From Bugula neritina (Eukaryota > Bryozoa > Gymnolaemata > Cheilostomatida > Bugulidae), in NCBI GenBank assembly GCA_964035545.1, contig OZ037768.1, forward strand, positions 12,170,741 through 12,234,740: 64,000 nucleotides of DNA, written 5' to 3'. Below the pieces are notes generated by a model. The model saw only the letters and a list, made by a program, of their open reading frames with translations. It had not been told where the DNA came from and did no database searches. The translations under genes and the position numbers were made by a program. Shown piece by piece: positions 20,701-32,837 of the stretch. The first letter of the stretch is position 1; every line of letters starts with the position of its first letter.

Positions 20701-23700
20701 GCAGCCCCATGGATGACAGTACAGAAAGCTTGCAGCGTTATGAAATTTGCTCTGGCAGCTTATGGTTGGCCATTTTATTCCTATAGCCACCTGCCCTTTG
20801 GTTGCTGTGTGTTATGTTGCACGTCACCAAGGTTAGATTTTACATTACTATTCTCACTATTTGTGAGGGCTGTTTACTAAGACTGTACAGTGGAAGCTGG
20901 TAGCATGTATGTTGATGACAGTGTTTTCTGGATTTCTTGTATGACATGTTGTTGGTGTAAAGATGGGTATTACTATAAGCCTGTATATAGATGAAATAAA
21001 AACTCTATTTCGTTCCAAATGTCAAGTATTTGCAAATTTGATGCCTTAGAAAACCATCATAGTGCGTTTCTGAAAAAATTATATGTGCAAAACAAAGTGC
21101 ATTGACTTGGAGATGGAATTATTGCCACCACTATTCTACCCTTCTTGCTTATCTCTAGACAATAAACTGTCCTTGATTCTTCTTAAAAGTTATTCTTTTA
21201 TAAACTAATAAATGCATGCAGGGACATTGCTAATGATTGCAGCTAAACATGTTATATTAGTTCAGCTGGTAGTATCAAGTTTACTCTAAAATAGCGAGTA
21301 TCTGTAGAGCTTTAAATATTTTCCAGGGAAAAAAAGCCTTAAAAGAATAATAATTGAAAATGTAGTAATCTATATTCTAGTTATAATTTAGGGGTTTGAC
21401 TAACAATAGTATAGCATAAAATCTGTGTTAATAGTCTTGTTTCTACAATATTTCATATGTTTTTGAAGTTAAAACTTTATCTTTGGTATTTTATAGATGT
21501 ATTATTAGTATATAGTTTTAATATCAATTCTAATGCTTTTATGTTAAGCATAACAATTAGGTAAGCTCTATCTGTATACCCTAATTTGACACTGTGGTTT
21601 TGAAAGTATGCAGTGGGCTTATATATTATATTTGATGAATTGATCATACAGAGTATCTCTGAGTGAAGATCAGCTGGAAGGGGCTGACTGTTGCAGTTGT
21701 AATCTAGTCAGCATAGAGAAGCATATGGATGAACACAAGTCTTCATGTGACATTCACTATGTGTCTCTCACAAATCAGGTATAACTCTTTCTAGATCAAC
21801 TTGCTAATTTACTAAAAATGCATTAACTTTTTTTTGAGTTTGTTGCATCAATAAAGTTTTTATTTTTAATTTTGAATACAAAAAATTTCAACTTTCGGTC
21901 AATTGTGGCTTATCTTTATAAATTGGGTTACAAGCAGAAAAAAACATTTCTTTCATTTATTCTAAGTTTGTAATCATGTATATAATATATATGTGTATTT
22001 CTACTGTATTTTCCTCCACTGTTTTTATTCTCTATATTAAGTTTTATTGTGTATGGTGCATTGATCTAATTTGTTTTAAATCTATTTAATTTTAGTTATT
22101 TATAAATCCATTCTCTATATTTCTGGATCATGATTTGCGAGCCGTGATTATAGCTATACGGGGTACATTGTCACCAAAGGTAATCTACATTATATGTGCA
22201 TGCGTTTATGTTTAATTTATTATTGCAAATATTTTTTATAAATAATATATCAGACAAAAGTTGATTACGTTATCGCTTTTTTGTTAATTTGTTACGTACA
22301 ACTATCTCTTGTAGTAACTAGACTCAATACTAACCTCAAAGTTGCATTATTTCTGTATTGTAGGATGCCATCGTTGATTTGACTGCTTTTGCTGATATCA
22401 TACATGAAAGTTTTCCTAAATCGTATAAAGCTCATAAAGGAATGATAAAATCTGCTCAAAATCTGTTAGAACGATTAAAAAAAGACAATCTTTTAGGCCG
22501 TGCTTTCAATAATGAGGTGAGACAAAGATTTAAATGTCGGAATACCCAAGGAGTACACAGTTAAGATGTTACTGTGCCATTTTATTTCATATATGAACAA
22601 ATTTTTTAAGTATTGTAGATTTTTTAGATTTGTGTACTCTTTAATATATTATTTGTAGCAAAAAGGTTAAGCAACATATGCGTTTATATTACTTCTAATG
22701 GATGTATGTTGTGAGTAACCTAGTAAATTTGTGTTACACTATCCCCACTCTTTTACAGCATGCCAACTATGATTTAATAGTGTGTGGACATAGTCTAGGA
22801 GGTGGTGTTGCTGCTATATTGTCTATGCTACTGAGACCAGACTATCCTAATGTTCAGTGTATATCTTTCTCACCTCCTGGTGGCTTGCTCAGGTACCTAT
22901 ATTAGTGCGTAAATGGTGTGCTAAAAGTTACCTAATTAGTATTCTAGTTCCATAAGGAATATCCTTGATTAGTGTGTTGTTAGTCTTGTAAGTGTGGTGA
23001 GGGGAGGGGTAATGATGAAGTAACTCTGGATGGATTTATAATAAAGTGTTAGTTTTATTTACTGTAATTATTATGTACGCGGCAGAGTAGTCATACATTT
23101 CTCTACATCACATTTGAAACACAACTCCTTATTAGTATGACCCTCTGTGGAGTTGTCTTACTATTAGTTTGAGTTTCCATCTCTTTGAAACATATTTGGT
23201 AAATTGCTGACCAGGCTTGTGTTGAAGAGGTTTTGTTTGTGATATATTGTTTTAGTGAGGAGGCATACAAGGCATCAATGGAATATACAATGTCTGTAAT
23301 ACTTGGGGATGATTTGGTGCCTAGACTCTCTATACAAACTATGCAAGACTTGAAAGTAGATGTGATGACAGCACTCAATGACTGCCCTTATCCTAAGGTG
23401 AGATTATATATAGTGTTTGTTGATTAACATAGCTCAGCCCAAGTGGAAAACCTTTGGATTCCTCGATTCAGTTGTAGTTTGCACACATACATACAGGCAG
23501 ACCCTTTCTCTCTTGATTTCAATTAACACACATGTTTTTATAGTTCACCACCCACTAAAAGAGCTCAATGCAGGGCAGAGCAAAGTGAATAAAAAGTAGA
23601 GTATGATAAAATTTGATTAAAACATTTTATTACTAATAGTTTAATGTGCTCAACACGCAATTATCATCATCATATATAACATGAATAATGAAATTATCTT

Positions 23701-26700
23701 TTCTACATCTAAGTTTAAACTTCTGAACAAATTTTCTTTGCATTTGTTTTTATAAAATAAACGGAGTCACTGTTTGTTGTGTTTATTGATTCCAAGTAGT
23801 GAGTGTCTTCACTTTACAGTTCCATAATAACATCTTAATGTCATGTACTCATTCCATGACTACTTCCCTCAGCAGACTAAGTTTGATGTTATAAGACGTG
23901 TAAGTTGACACTAGTGTTGCTCATTCTTGCCAGAATATGACTCATGGCCTCATGACATGTACTCTGAACTATGAGCCCATCTCTTGTGCTCTTATCATAA
24001 TTTTCTTCAGCATAATATGTTTTTTGCTAATCTATTGTTTAATTAGAAAAAGGTCAACGGAGCATTTCTCTATGCTGCATTTTGTAACCAAACTTGCAAG
24101 TTTACTTTTTTGATATAAAGGATGGCATGTTTTTATCCCAAATACTTTTGGATCAAGGGTTTAAAGTTGTTTTAATTTACTAAAGCAAAAAAGCAATTTT
24201 TTACACAGTGAAATTTTATTTTGACACCCTCTGCTCGAACCTGCTCCCACCTGACCACCAACGTAGACAGCTTGTCTGTTGCACAGTAACCATACTATGT
24301 GTATAAAACTAGTACTAAAGCAGGCTGGTGTTTCTCGATAAAGGCAACATTTCAAATGCAGAAGTGTAAAAAGTAAATTCAAAATGAGGATAATTTACAC
24401 TTGTTGTATAACTTCTTGGCAGTCTATTCCCATGCTCTTCCTCAAAATCAACAGTTGAAAAATAATCTACAGAATTACAGTTTTTAGTCTGTTGTCAGAA
24501 AGTAGGATTTATATAACTTATGAGACCATCTTCAGTATTTCCTTGTTTACTGGGGGTTCCCCTTTCATTGTTTAGTGCTTTATGCTAACACGTTTCAGCC
24601 ATTACTGGCACCTCAGTATTAGTGAACTTCAGTCAAGACACAATACTATCTGCATGGCGCTATGTTCAAATGAGTTGCTAACTTTTTGAGACTACTAACT
24701 ACTAACCAGCATGTGTTGTTTAGATTTTCTGTTGAGATAAAAAATTAATATTATATGATATGTAAATTATATGTATAATATCCTTGCCTGTGCCACCTAT
24801 AGATATGATGTCGTGTTATATATTTTAGTAAATTGCCATGTTTGCATCTGAGTCCAACATTGTAGATAAAGCAATTCCACTTAGTTGTTACCATTATATA
24901 AAAGTCCAACATGTAAAATTATAATATCTTTTTTCCAAAACTAATAGTTTTAGCCTGGGTGGAAAATGTGTTATTCTAGGCTGTTGAAGTATGTTAAATT
25001 CCATAAATAGTTTGGCAAGTTCTATAAATGGAAAGTTTAGTGGAATTAAAGCTAAAATTTACAAGACAACATGTCCATTAGATTGGGGATTCTCTTATAT
25101 ATTTTTGTAATTGCAAAAACAGATGCTAGCTGGCTTGAAATATATATGTCTAAATTTTTCTTTGATTCCTATATATTTTTCCCTTACAGATTTAATTATT
25201 GTACCAACAAGTTACACCAAGAGTGTTTGATACACTAACTAACATTTTTTATTTTATAATTAAAAATATGTCCTATCTTCAACCATATATGGGTTAATCT
25301 AATAGCGATAGCTTGAAATCTTAAATTTAATTTGCTATATAACGGTGAGAAAGCTATCTTAAGTATAACTACATTTAAACAGCTATTAAAATTTTATCAA
25401 AGCTTTTCTAAATTTTAATTACACTTTTTAATTGTTTGCTGGTAATGTGCCAATAGGAAAAACATGCTGCAAGTCTTTTCTAAGCTCAAAATTTTTTAGT
25501 ATATTATGTGTTCCACATTTTATAGACCTGTACCTTGAATAAGATTGGTGTTGTTAAATTTTCTTTTTCTGTCAGGCAAGACAGCTAATAACTAGTAAAT
25601 AACAAAATAAAGATAATATCTCTATTGTGTTATATAATTTTCTAGTCAACATGCTACTACTCTTAGAGAGATTGTTTCATGCATATTTGAATAGACAGTT
25701 ATATAGGCTTATAGGCATTTGTTGTTATTCATAAGCTTGTAAAATGTTGTAGCTTTGTAAAACTGGTTAAGATCTGCAGCTCAGTATAGATAAGGTGAGC
25801 TGCACATGTGAATATATTGTACTTACAATTCACCTCATCAACACAGTAACATCATCTTCGATTTTAGATTTTATTTACAATATGTAAAATATTAAACAAC
25901 ACTATATATTTGTACTCTTGGTTGTTTTTCATTTGCACTGTAAGTTGTAATAGTCTCGCTGTAAAATTCCTCCACTAGTTTGCAAGTCTTGAGTTGAAAG
26001 TACATAGATATGTATTGTAGAAGTATAGCCTATGGAGCCTTTAGTATTTCTGTTCCTGTAAATAATTCATCTGAAAGTTTCTTTCTTTTCATTCTTTTAT
26101 CTTTGGATGGAAAATAAACATTAAATCCAGGTTACTTTATTACTAGTTTATATTTGCCTTGAGACTTGTCAGCAATTCCTTCAACTGCAGTATTGTCCTT
26201 TCATTCTGTACCTTCTCATCTATGAATGTCCAGCCAAACATAGCAAATACTATAGTTAGTATAAGACTGTACAATACTAAGATATACGCCAAGTTCCTAT
26301 ATATGCTCAGCTTTTTCTGTTGTATATGGAATTCTGTACCCGAATTCTCCATGTCCATCAGCAGTTTCTTTTCAGAGACAGCCATGCTGTACTTGTATCT
26401 GAATGCAATGCTGTCCAAATCTAAAATGACACGATGTTTCATTATCTAGTATGTTATGCCTACTTCATCTGTCACAACAAGATCTGCCTGCCCTTTGCTC
26501 CATAGTCTATAACAATAGAGCAATGCTGAACCCCCCCCCCCCCTTTACTGATTAGACTGGCAGAGGCTATAGTTGAGAATAAACCAATCATTTCTTTTGT
26601 TTCTACCTCTACTGTAGTTTATAGCTTCCCCATTCCAATGCTTGTGAATTTATGCACCTATACAAGTACAAAGATAGTCAACCTTTGTTTTTGCAAATTA

Positions 26701-29700
26701 TACAAGTTTTCACCAGAAGAGAGTTGCTGTTATAACAAGCTGACTGTCTGCTAGCTGACTAATGCATGCTTATCAGAGGTTTTGTATTTACTTTAAAATG
26801 TATAATATTTACCTGTCGAATGTAGGAGTCCTCAAGTAAAATCTAGATAGTTGTTTGCCTAGTTGCTCGTAGCAATGCTTAAATAATATTATTCTTAATA
26901 TTATATTTGAATTGAATGCCTATATGATTCTGTGTGGAAATCTAATGAGTGGAAGCGGCAGCGTACTGTAGCAATATGGAGTGCGGCAGTACTGCTGTAG
27001 ATCATTAACATTGTATCTAGTTACTACATGTAATGCATTAAGAAAACAGCTCTATAATTATGTATTACAGCTAATGAAAGGCATTCTTCTGTAATATGTT
27101 TTTCTTGATAATGAACACTACCCCTCTTCAGTGATGGGCTATCAACTATATTTCTCGTGTTCAAACTGTTACTAGTTCACGTTAGAGTTAATGAAATAAA
27201 ATAGGGTCTCTTTGAAAGACAACTCCTAATATACCAGCCCTTTAATCCTCCATCAGTAGTCTAGAGAATTTCCACAGTTTAGTCCTATTATCTGATTAAG
27301 GACTGTATAAAGTCTAGGAACAGCTGCAGCAACAAGCTCTCCAGTTTCAAGTAAAATAATCTGAGGAAATTAGCTAACTTTAGAAAATAGCTGCTATTTA
27401 GTAACCTAACAAATTCTCTAGAAGCTATGCTAATATGTAGCCTCAGATAGAAGCTGTCATGCAAATTGTTTAAATTACGTTTACTAAGCCTAAAATTATG
27501 TGTCAAGTAGCAGATAAAAGCTATCTTAGTTTCAGACAAGCTGGCAGGTGAAGCTGCTACCCAGTAGATTCTGTACAAGGCTATGTGAAAAGAAGGGAGA
27601 AATAAATTTTTTTAAATAATTGAGTTAGCTTTATCATACATAGATACAATATTATATTATTAAATGAGCAATTTTATTTCCTTGTTGGTACCACAAAATT
27701 TTTTACCTGCTCTACAATAATTATCTTTGAACTTGGTTCATTGAATAAAAATATCCAAGCTGCAGAATATCTGCTAATGTCAAGAAATGATCAAGATTAG
27801 TTTACAATTTGAGTTTAGGCTTGGCAGTGAGAAAGAAAAAACTTTAGCTGTTAATTTATTTCATGCCCTGTAACCCTTAGCTTACTAGTGTTCCCAGTTA
27901 AGAATACCTAGCAATTATCTGAAATAATACTGCACTAGAAACTGAGACAATTAAATATGTTAGAAATTAAAATTCATCACAGTCCTAAGAGATAGTGTTG
28001 GTTTGATGTTATTATAGTGCTCCTTCTATATCTCACTAAATTTCATAGGTCACAAGAAGGGCTTGGACCCTTTTTCGTGGCTTGTGTATGTATGTATGGG
28101 GACAAAATGATATTCTAATATGTCGCAAATTGAGGTTTTGGGACCAGCAACTTAGGGAGATACGGAGGGAGCACTGTATTGATGGTTATGTTTATGATTG
28201 CACGAAATGTTTGCTGCCACAACTACCAGTTGCTGCCTCAGACCTTTCACTGAGCTGTCCCCATTAGGCAAAGCAGCGCTGCCATCCTACCATCGACTTA
28301 TCAAAGTAATCCTAGCTCTTGCCTATTAAGTTGCGTTTATACCTTCACGATTTTCGGTCAAAATTTCAATTTGGCCGGGTTGAAATTTCTCCGAGTTGCA
28401 TTGCATTGTAAAAGCCACTCGTTGAAATTTTTGTACTGTGATAACTTAATCGGCCAATTTTAGAATAGGAGTAATAACTCCTTGTAAACATCGTTATTTA
28501 GTTATTACTTTGGCGATTAGACAACGTACTTATACGGTTATAATTATATAGCCTACGCCTTCTCAATTATCGCTTTTATGCTTTCCGCTTCACTAATTCA
28601 CGACGTTTACAAAGGGCATCAAATAGCTATTATGCGAGTCAAAGTTCAATTTCAGAAAGTGAGCAACCGCATCAATATGATTTCAACGAGTTTAAGTTTG
28701 ACTATAAAGGGGTACCCGGAAAAGCATTATTAACTTAAACTCGGTACTTTTTTCAGCAGAGGTATAAACGCAACTTTATTCTAGTGAATCTGTTTCCACA
28801 GATCAAACCTCGGCAACAATTGAAATGTAATTTATATTATTCCGAGTAGTGATTACTTACCCTTAGTTACTCATGGTGCGTGCTCACTGGTTCATTCCTC
28901 AAACAGCTCTAACTTATCTGCCAGACCTGTGCATGTTATCTTACACCTTACCACAGCCTGGACATATAGCCTGGACCTATAGCTAGCCTACTACTTCATT
29001 TATCTTGAGTTTACTTTCAACTTCTTACCAACCTACTGATAAGTTCTTGTTATAAATACCTGCTTGCTTTCTATATAATATAACATTTTTTATCTCTTAG
29101 TAAATATTTCAGTCTCCTAGCAAGTTGTTATGTTTTGACACTCTAAATTAATGTACTTAGCTTACAATTTACTTTAAATGTTTTTCATCTTCTTTTAAAA
29201 GATAAAATATTATTTTGCAAACCCACGGTTTTAGAGTAGGTTGTTTGTATAACCATATTTCTACTGCATTACTGGATAATTATTTAATAACTATTAAATG
29301 CAACAAAGCAGCAAACTAGCTAATAGCAGAGGTTAGCTAATGGGTTACTGTGGATAGTGGTAGGTAGATCAACACCTCAAATGTGCAAAATCTGAAAATA
29401 GCAATATAACACATATGGGAAACAAGATTGCTAATGAATACTGTGAACTCCTGGTGCATACCATGTCTACCCAGCTAACATGTTATATAGGCAATCTAAT
29501 AGCTAGATACCAAATTTTCAGACCATACTGGGTAGGCCTCAATGTGAATGAATTTTGGAGTTGATGGGCTTAATTTTAACAGCCAATTATTATTTTTGAA
29601 AAACAAATTATTCTGTAAACATAATAAAATCGATTTATTGAATATTGTAGATAAAAACTTGCACCCACTGCATTTGCTATGTTTATAGACAAATTACTCT

Positions 29701-32700
29701 CAGCTTGTTGTCCAGTTTAATATTTATAGTCATGGATAATTTTATTTACCACCAGCTTTTTGTTTCAACATTTTAATTTCTTAATTTTAAAGCTGCTGAA
29801 TTATTTTAAGGTATCACAATCAATCAAATGCTATATTTTCTATAGAAGTTTCTCCTTGATAATCTGTTTTAGTATCAAATATTTTGCTCGCTGCCCTTCA
29901 GAGCTTTCAAATGCAATCGCTGCCTTTTGGATGAAACCGATTCAAGTATGACTCGACCTTTAGTTCATAATGCTCACTCACCACAAAACTCTTACACTAT
30001 TGAAACAATCACCAACTCTGATGTACATGTAAGTATGTTACCCACTTGGCTTTTTTTGCTGCCAACTTTTTGTCCCTGGCAGACTTTGATTTGAGTGGTG
30101 CTGACAGCAGGGATCAAAAGTGTATTGTATGAGAATGCTATGTTATAGCCATAAAGTTTCATTATATTATATGAAGCAGAAAAAAATGTCTTGATTTTCC
30201 CATTGTACTTGGTTGGGTTGAACGCCCTCATTATCTCCCTCCACATTGTATAACTATGTAATATGGCTGGTTAATAGGAGTAGCTCGAGACAAACAGCAA
30301 TTACAGGCAATTTTCAAGAGGCTTATCTGCAAAGTTCATTGAAGGTTGTTTGCTTTTCTCACAGACAGGGGTATAAAATTCCAACAATATTACTGCTCAA
30401 TAGATGTGTATATCTACATTATATTTCCATTAGCAACAACATGTGCCATACAAATGCATAAAGGACAACTCCCAGTGAAACAAAATTTATTGCCTTTGAA
30501 ACCAATACCTGTTTTTCCATACATTTTTCCCCATTTACAATCAATCTACAGGTTGTTTCGTATGTTTCATGCGGATTTTAATGCTATGGCAGCTAGCCTT
30601 AAAAAATGTTTTTCATTATTAGATATTGTGCTTACCTAAACTATTTTACTCAAGGCTAATTTTGCAAATGGCCAATGCTTATGGTTCTCTATTAAACTTG
30701 TATTTGCTTTATGCAGCTTGCCAACTCTATCATATCTCATTGCTCACAAAGTTAAAATGTTAGTTCTTATCTCATGTCATTGATGGTTACAAATTAAACA
30801 AAGCTGGGACTCACAATAAACCACTTAGCTTTGTATTGCCTATGACTTTGCTGTTATTAGACAAACATTCAAGAAGCTGTTGAATCAAGAGATCTGCTCA
30901 GACTCCAGACCCCCTTCTACGCCCCTGGCTGCATCATGTACATCACCTCTGCATCTAACATTGATGATAGGTAATTGTATACATGTGCTAGAGTGAGAAG
31001 GGAAGTCACACACCTTAGTGCTTGTTTATAAGAGCAATTGAAAGCTGTTGTGGGCCTCTCTCCCCAAGACATGGCTTTAAGAACTTCAAAGTAATAATAA
31101 AGTAACATTGACAGAATGTTCTTCTCCACTTGACTATAATAATATTCCACAGAACCTGGTGCAGTGTGTGCCATGCTCAAGGCCAAGGCTATGTTCATTG
31201 AACCATAAAGGCATAAAAAGTTTTTTATGTAGTTTTGAAAATGCTTTCATTGTTTAGTCTTTCATATATTTATGGGTAATTATTAAACTTAACTGGAAAT
31301 TAGCTGTGTAATAATATTCATCACTCATATGTTGGCTGTAAAACTTCTGCTCTTGCCAAGAGTTGACCCCAGACTCTAACTTGCCTGCTAACCATTACGC
31401 TATATCTCTCTCAACACTACGTTGGCAATTTATATTATAGTTTTATAGACTGCTTTAATAACAGAAAAAGCATCGTAACATGTATAGTTATGTGAGATAA
31501 AGCCCAGTTATTGATATTAAAATATCATGAATAGTTTCCTGTAGTTTACTAATTCATAGAAAATTCTAAAAATCCAGACTGTGACAGTCAACTAGTAGTA
31601 GTATTCTAGACATGTTTACAACTAGTAGTAATATTCTAGACATGTATACAACTAGTAGTAGTATTCTAGACATGTTTACAACTAGTAGTAGTATTCTAGA
31701 CATGTATACAACTAGTAGTAGTATTCTAGACATGTTTACAACTAGTAGTAGTATTCTAGACATGTATACAACTAGTAGTAGTATTCTAGACATGTATACA
31801 ACTAGTAGTAATATTCTAGACATGTATGTAACTAGTAGTAATATTCTAGATATGTATATAACTACTAGTAATATTCTAGACATGTATGTAACTAGTAGTA
31901 GTATTCTAGACATGTATATAACTACTAGTAGTATTCTAGACATGTATACAACTAGTAGTAGTATTCTAGACATGTATACAACTAGTAGTAGTATTCTAGA
32001 CATGTATACAACTAGTAGTAGTATTCTAGACATGTATACAACTAGTAGTAGTAATATTCTAGACATGTATACAGCTAGTAGTAGTATTCTAGACATGTAT
32101 GTAACTAGTAGTAATATTCTAGACATGTATATAACTACTAGTAGTATTCTAGACATGTATATAACTAGTAGTAGTATTCTAGACATGTGTACAACTAGTA
32201 GTAGTATTCTAGACATGTATACAACTAGTAGTAGTATTCTAGACATGTATACAACTAGTAGTAGTATTCTAGACATGTATACAACTAGTAGTAGTAATAT
32301 TCTAGACATGTATGTAACTAGTAGTAATATTCTAGACATGCGTTAGCAGTCCTATAGTTTAAGCTTTAGTCGTAAACATATTATGTAGCTAAATTGACCG
32401 TCTTCATATTCAGTGGTAAACTTGATACAAGCAGTAATTATCACATTCTGGCTTACATTTTAGAATTGAGAATAATAAAATCAATTAGAAAATTATTTAC
32501 CCCATCTTCACTCTATTGAAATATATTAGAAGTTATCTTCCATATGTAAGAAATTGATTTTTGTAAGTCAAATTTTTTTTGTATTGATGTTGTGAAAATA
32601 AAAGTGTTCATGTTCTTATTCTCTATTTTTTATTATATTTTATGTAGGCCATGTTGTTCTTCCGAGGAAGAGTATACATGGAGGTGGGCTGGCCAATCAG

Positions 32701-32837
32701 AATTCTTGTTTCTTAAAGTCACTCCTAGAATGGGCGCAGATCACATGCCTAACAATGTTCTTAATGCTCTCACCAAACTGCTCTCTGATACTCCTGACTC
32801 AATCATAGTTGAAAGTCAGCCAACTCTAAATACTTAA
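17707..32837 (+). CDS. DAGLB: Diacylglycerol lipase, beta-like (sn1-specific), 15 coding exons
   Basis: Hydrolyses diacylglycerol to monoacylglycerol, including 2-arachidonoylglycerol, at membranes. Exons: 17707-17801, 18424-18577, 18690-18900, 19259-19422, 20327-20456, 20666-20831, 21652-21778, 22096-22179, 22364-22516, 22759-22892, 23256-23397, 28049-28134, 29902-30028, 30861-30970, 32648-32837. All junctions are GT-AG and phase-consistent, giving 690 codons (human DAGLB has 672). It starts MPALTAFKRQWNIGSDDFVF, like the family. Four hydrophobic segments lie within residues 20-155. The lipase core has YGWP, IRGTLSPKD, GHSLGGG (Ser440), GDDLVPRLS (Asp492) and ADHMP (His660), so the triad is intact. 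LVPSDIAAGLLL and the compact C-terminus favour the beta type over alpha. The exons at 28049, 29902 and 30861 are short and less conserved, so less certain. No 5' UTR exon is assigned. Confidence 0.93.
19672..20086. repeat. Long foldback (inverted repeat) in DAGL intron 4
   Basis: The left arm beginning TCATTTTACTTAATTTAGTA (19672) reappears as its reverse complement ending at 20086. The outer 62 nt are identical and the arms continue, imperfectly, to about 19850 and 19910. It may be a foldback transposon or MITE. In the pre-mRNA it would form a roughly 180-bp hairpin. Confidence 0.85.
23398..28048 (+). other. DAGL intron 11 (4.65 kb)
   Basis: AT-rich, with no exon of the host gene that I can support. 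It contains a nested antisense ORF (26143-26442) and a C homopolymer near 26530. A segment at 23438 reading PKWKTFGFL was considered as an exon and rejected. Confidence 0.6.
26143..26442 (-). CDS. Hypothetical 99-aa single-pass membrane protein, nested antisense in DAGL intron 11
   Basis: Starts at ATG 26440-26442 with an in-frame TAG two codons upstream, so the reading frame is self-contained. The N-terminal 50 residues are charged (VSEKKLLMDMENSG), followed by QQKKLSIYRN. One clear transmembrane segment follows (LAYILVLYSLILTIVFAMFGW, about residues 53-73), then a short coiled-coil-like tail (DEKVQNERTILQLKELLTSL). An AATAAA (26036-26041 region excluded; the one meant is at 26136-26141, minus strand) lies just 3' of the TAG stop. 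No family is recognised. A SNARE-like or regulator-type tail-anchored protein is possible, but nothing shows it. It could also be a retrocopy or chance ORF. Confidence 0.45.
   Translation of the reverse strand: MKHRVILDLDSIAFRYKYSMAVSEKKLLMDMENSGTEFHIQQKKLSIYRNLAYILVLYSLILTIVFAMFGWTFIDEKVQNERTILQLKELLTSLKANIN
28328..28776. mobile_element. TIR element (MITE) in DAGL intron 12
   Basis: The 17-bp terminal inverted repeat AAGTTGCGTTTATACCT opens at 28328 and its reverse complement closes at 28776 (one mismatch at most). The 449-bp element is flanked by TATT on both sides (28324-28327 and 28777-28780), a 4-bp target-site duplication. No ORF is present, so it would be non-autonomous. The superfamily is not assigned. 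Confidence 0.75.
31352..31412 (-). repeat. tRNA-like sequence, probable SINE head (weak)
   Basis: On the minus strand the stretch reads ATATAGCGTAATGGTTAGCA, which fits a pol III A box, followed about 30 nt later by GGGGTCAACTC, a poor B box. No cloverleaf closes. It lies in DAGL intron 14. Confidence 0.35.
31591..32340. repeat. 30-bp minisatellite, about 25 copies, in DAGL intron 14
   Basis: Head-to-tail units based on ACTAGTAGTAGTATTCTAGA plus CATGTATACA. Most are 30 bp, two are 33 bp (an extra GTA) and the last is partial. Since the period is a multiple of three and no unit holds a stop in one frame of each strand, both strands are open: TTSSSILDMY repeats on plus, MSRILLLVVY repeats on minus. 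Each unit holds four 6-bp palindromes (ACTAGT, TCTAGA, ACATGT, GTATAC). It ends 307 bp before the acceptor of the last exon. Confidence 0.97.

Noticed and set aside
23438-23599. Segment reading PKWKTFGFLDS as a further DAGL exon after exon 11
   Set aside because: It needs a 40-nt intron with a poor pyrimidine tract and duplicates the Pro-Lys already present at the end of exon 11. The exon at 28049 joins in phase and fits the family better.
27288-27578. 96-aa minus-strand ORF in DAGL intron 11
   Set aside because: No domain, no polyadenylation signal or splice context; the composition looks like chance AT-rich sequence.
31591-32340. Repeat array as a CRISPR
   Set aside because: Units are contiguous without unique spacers and the DNA is eukaryotic.
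31566-32346. 257-aa and 244-aa ORFs on opposite strands
   Set aside because: Both are products of the 30-bp tandem repeat within an intron; kept as a repeat and a finding, not as genes.
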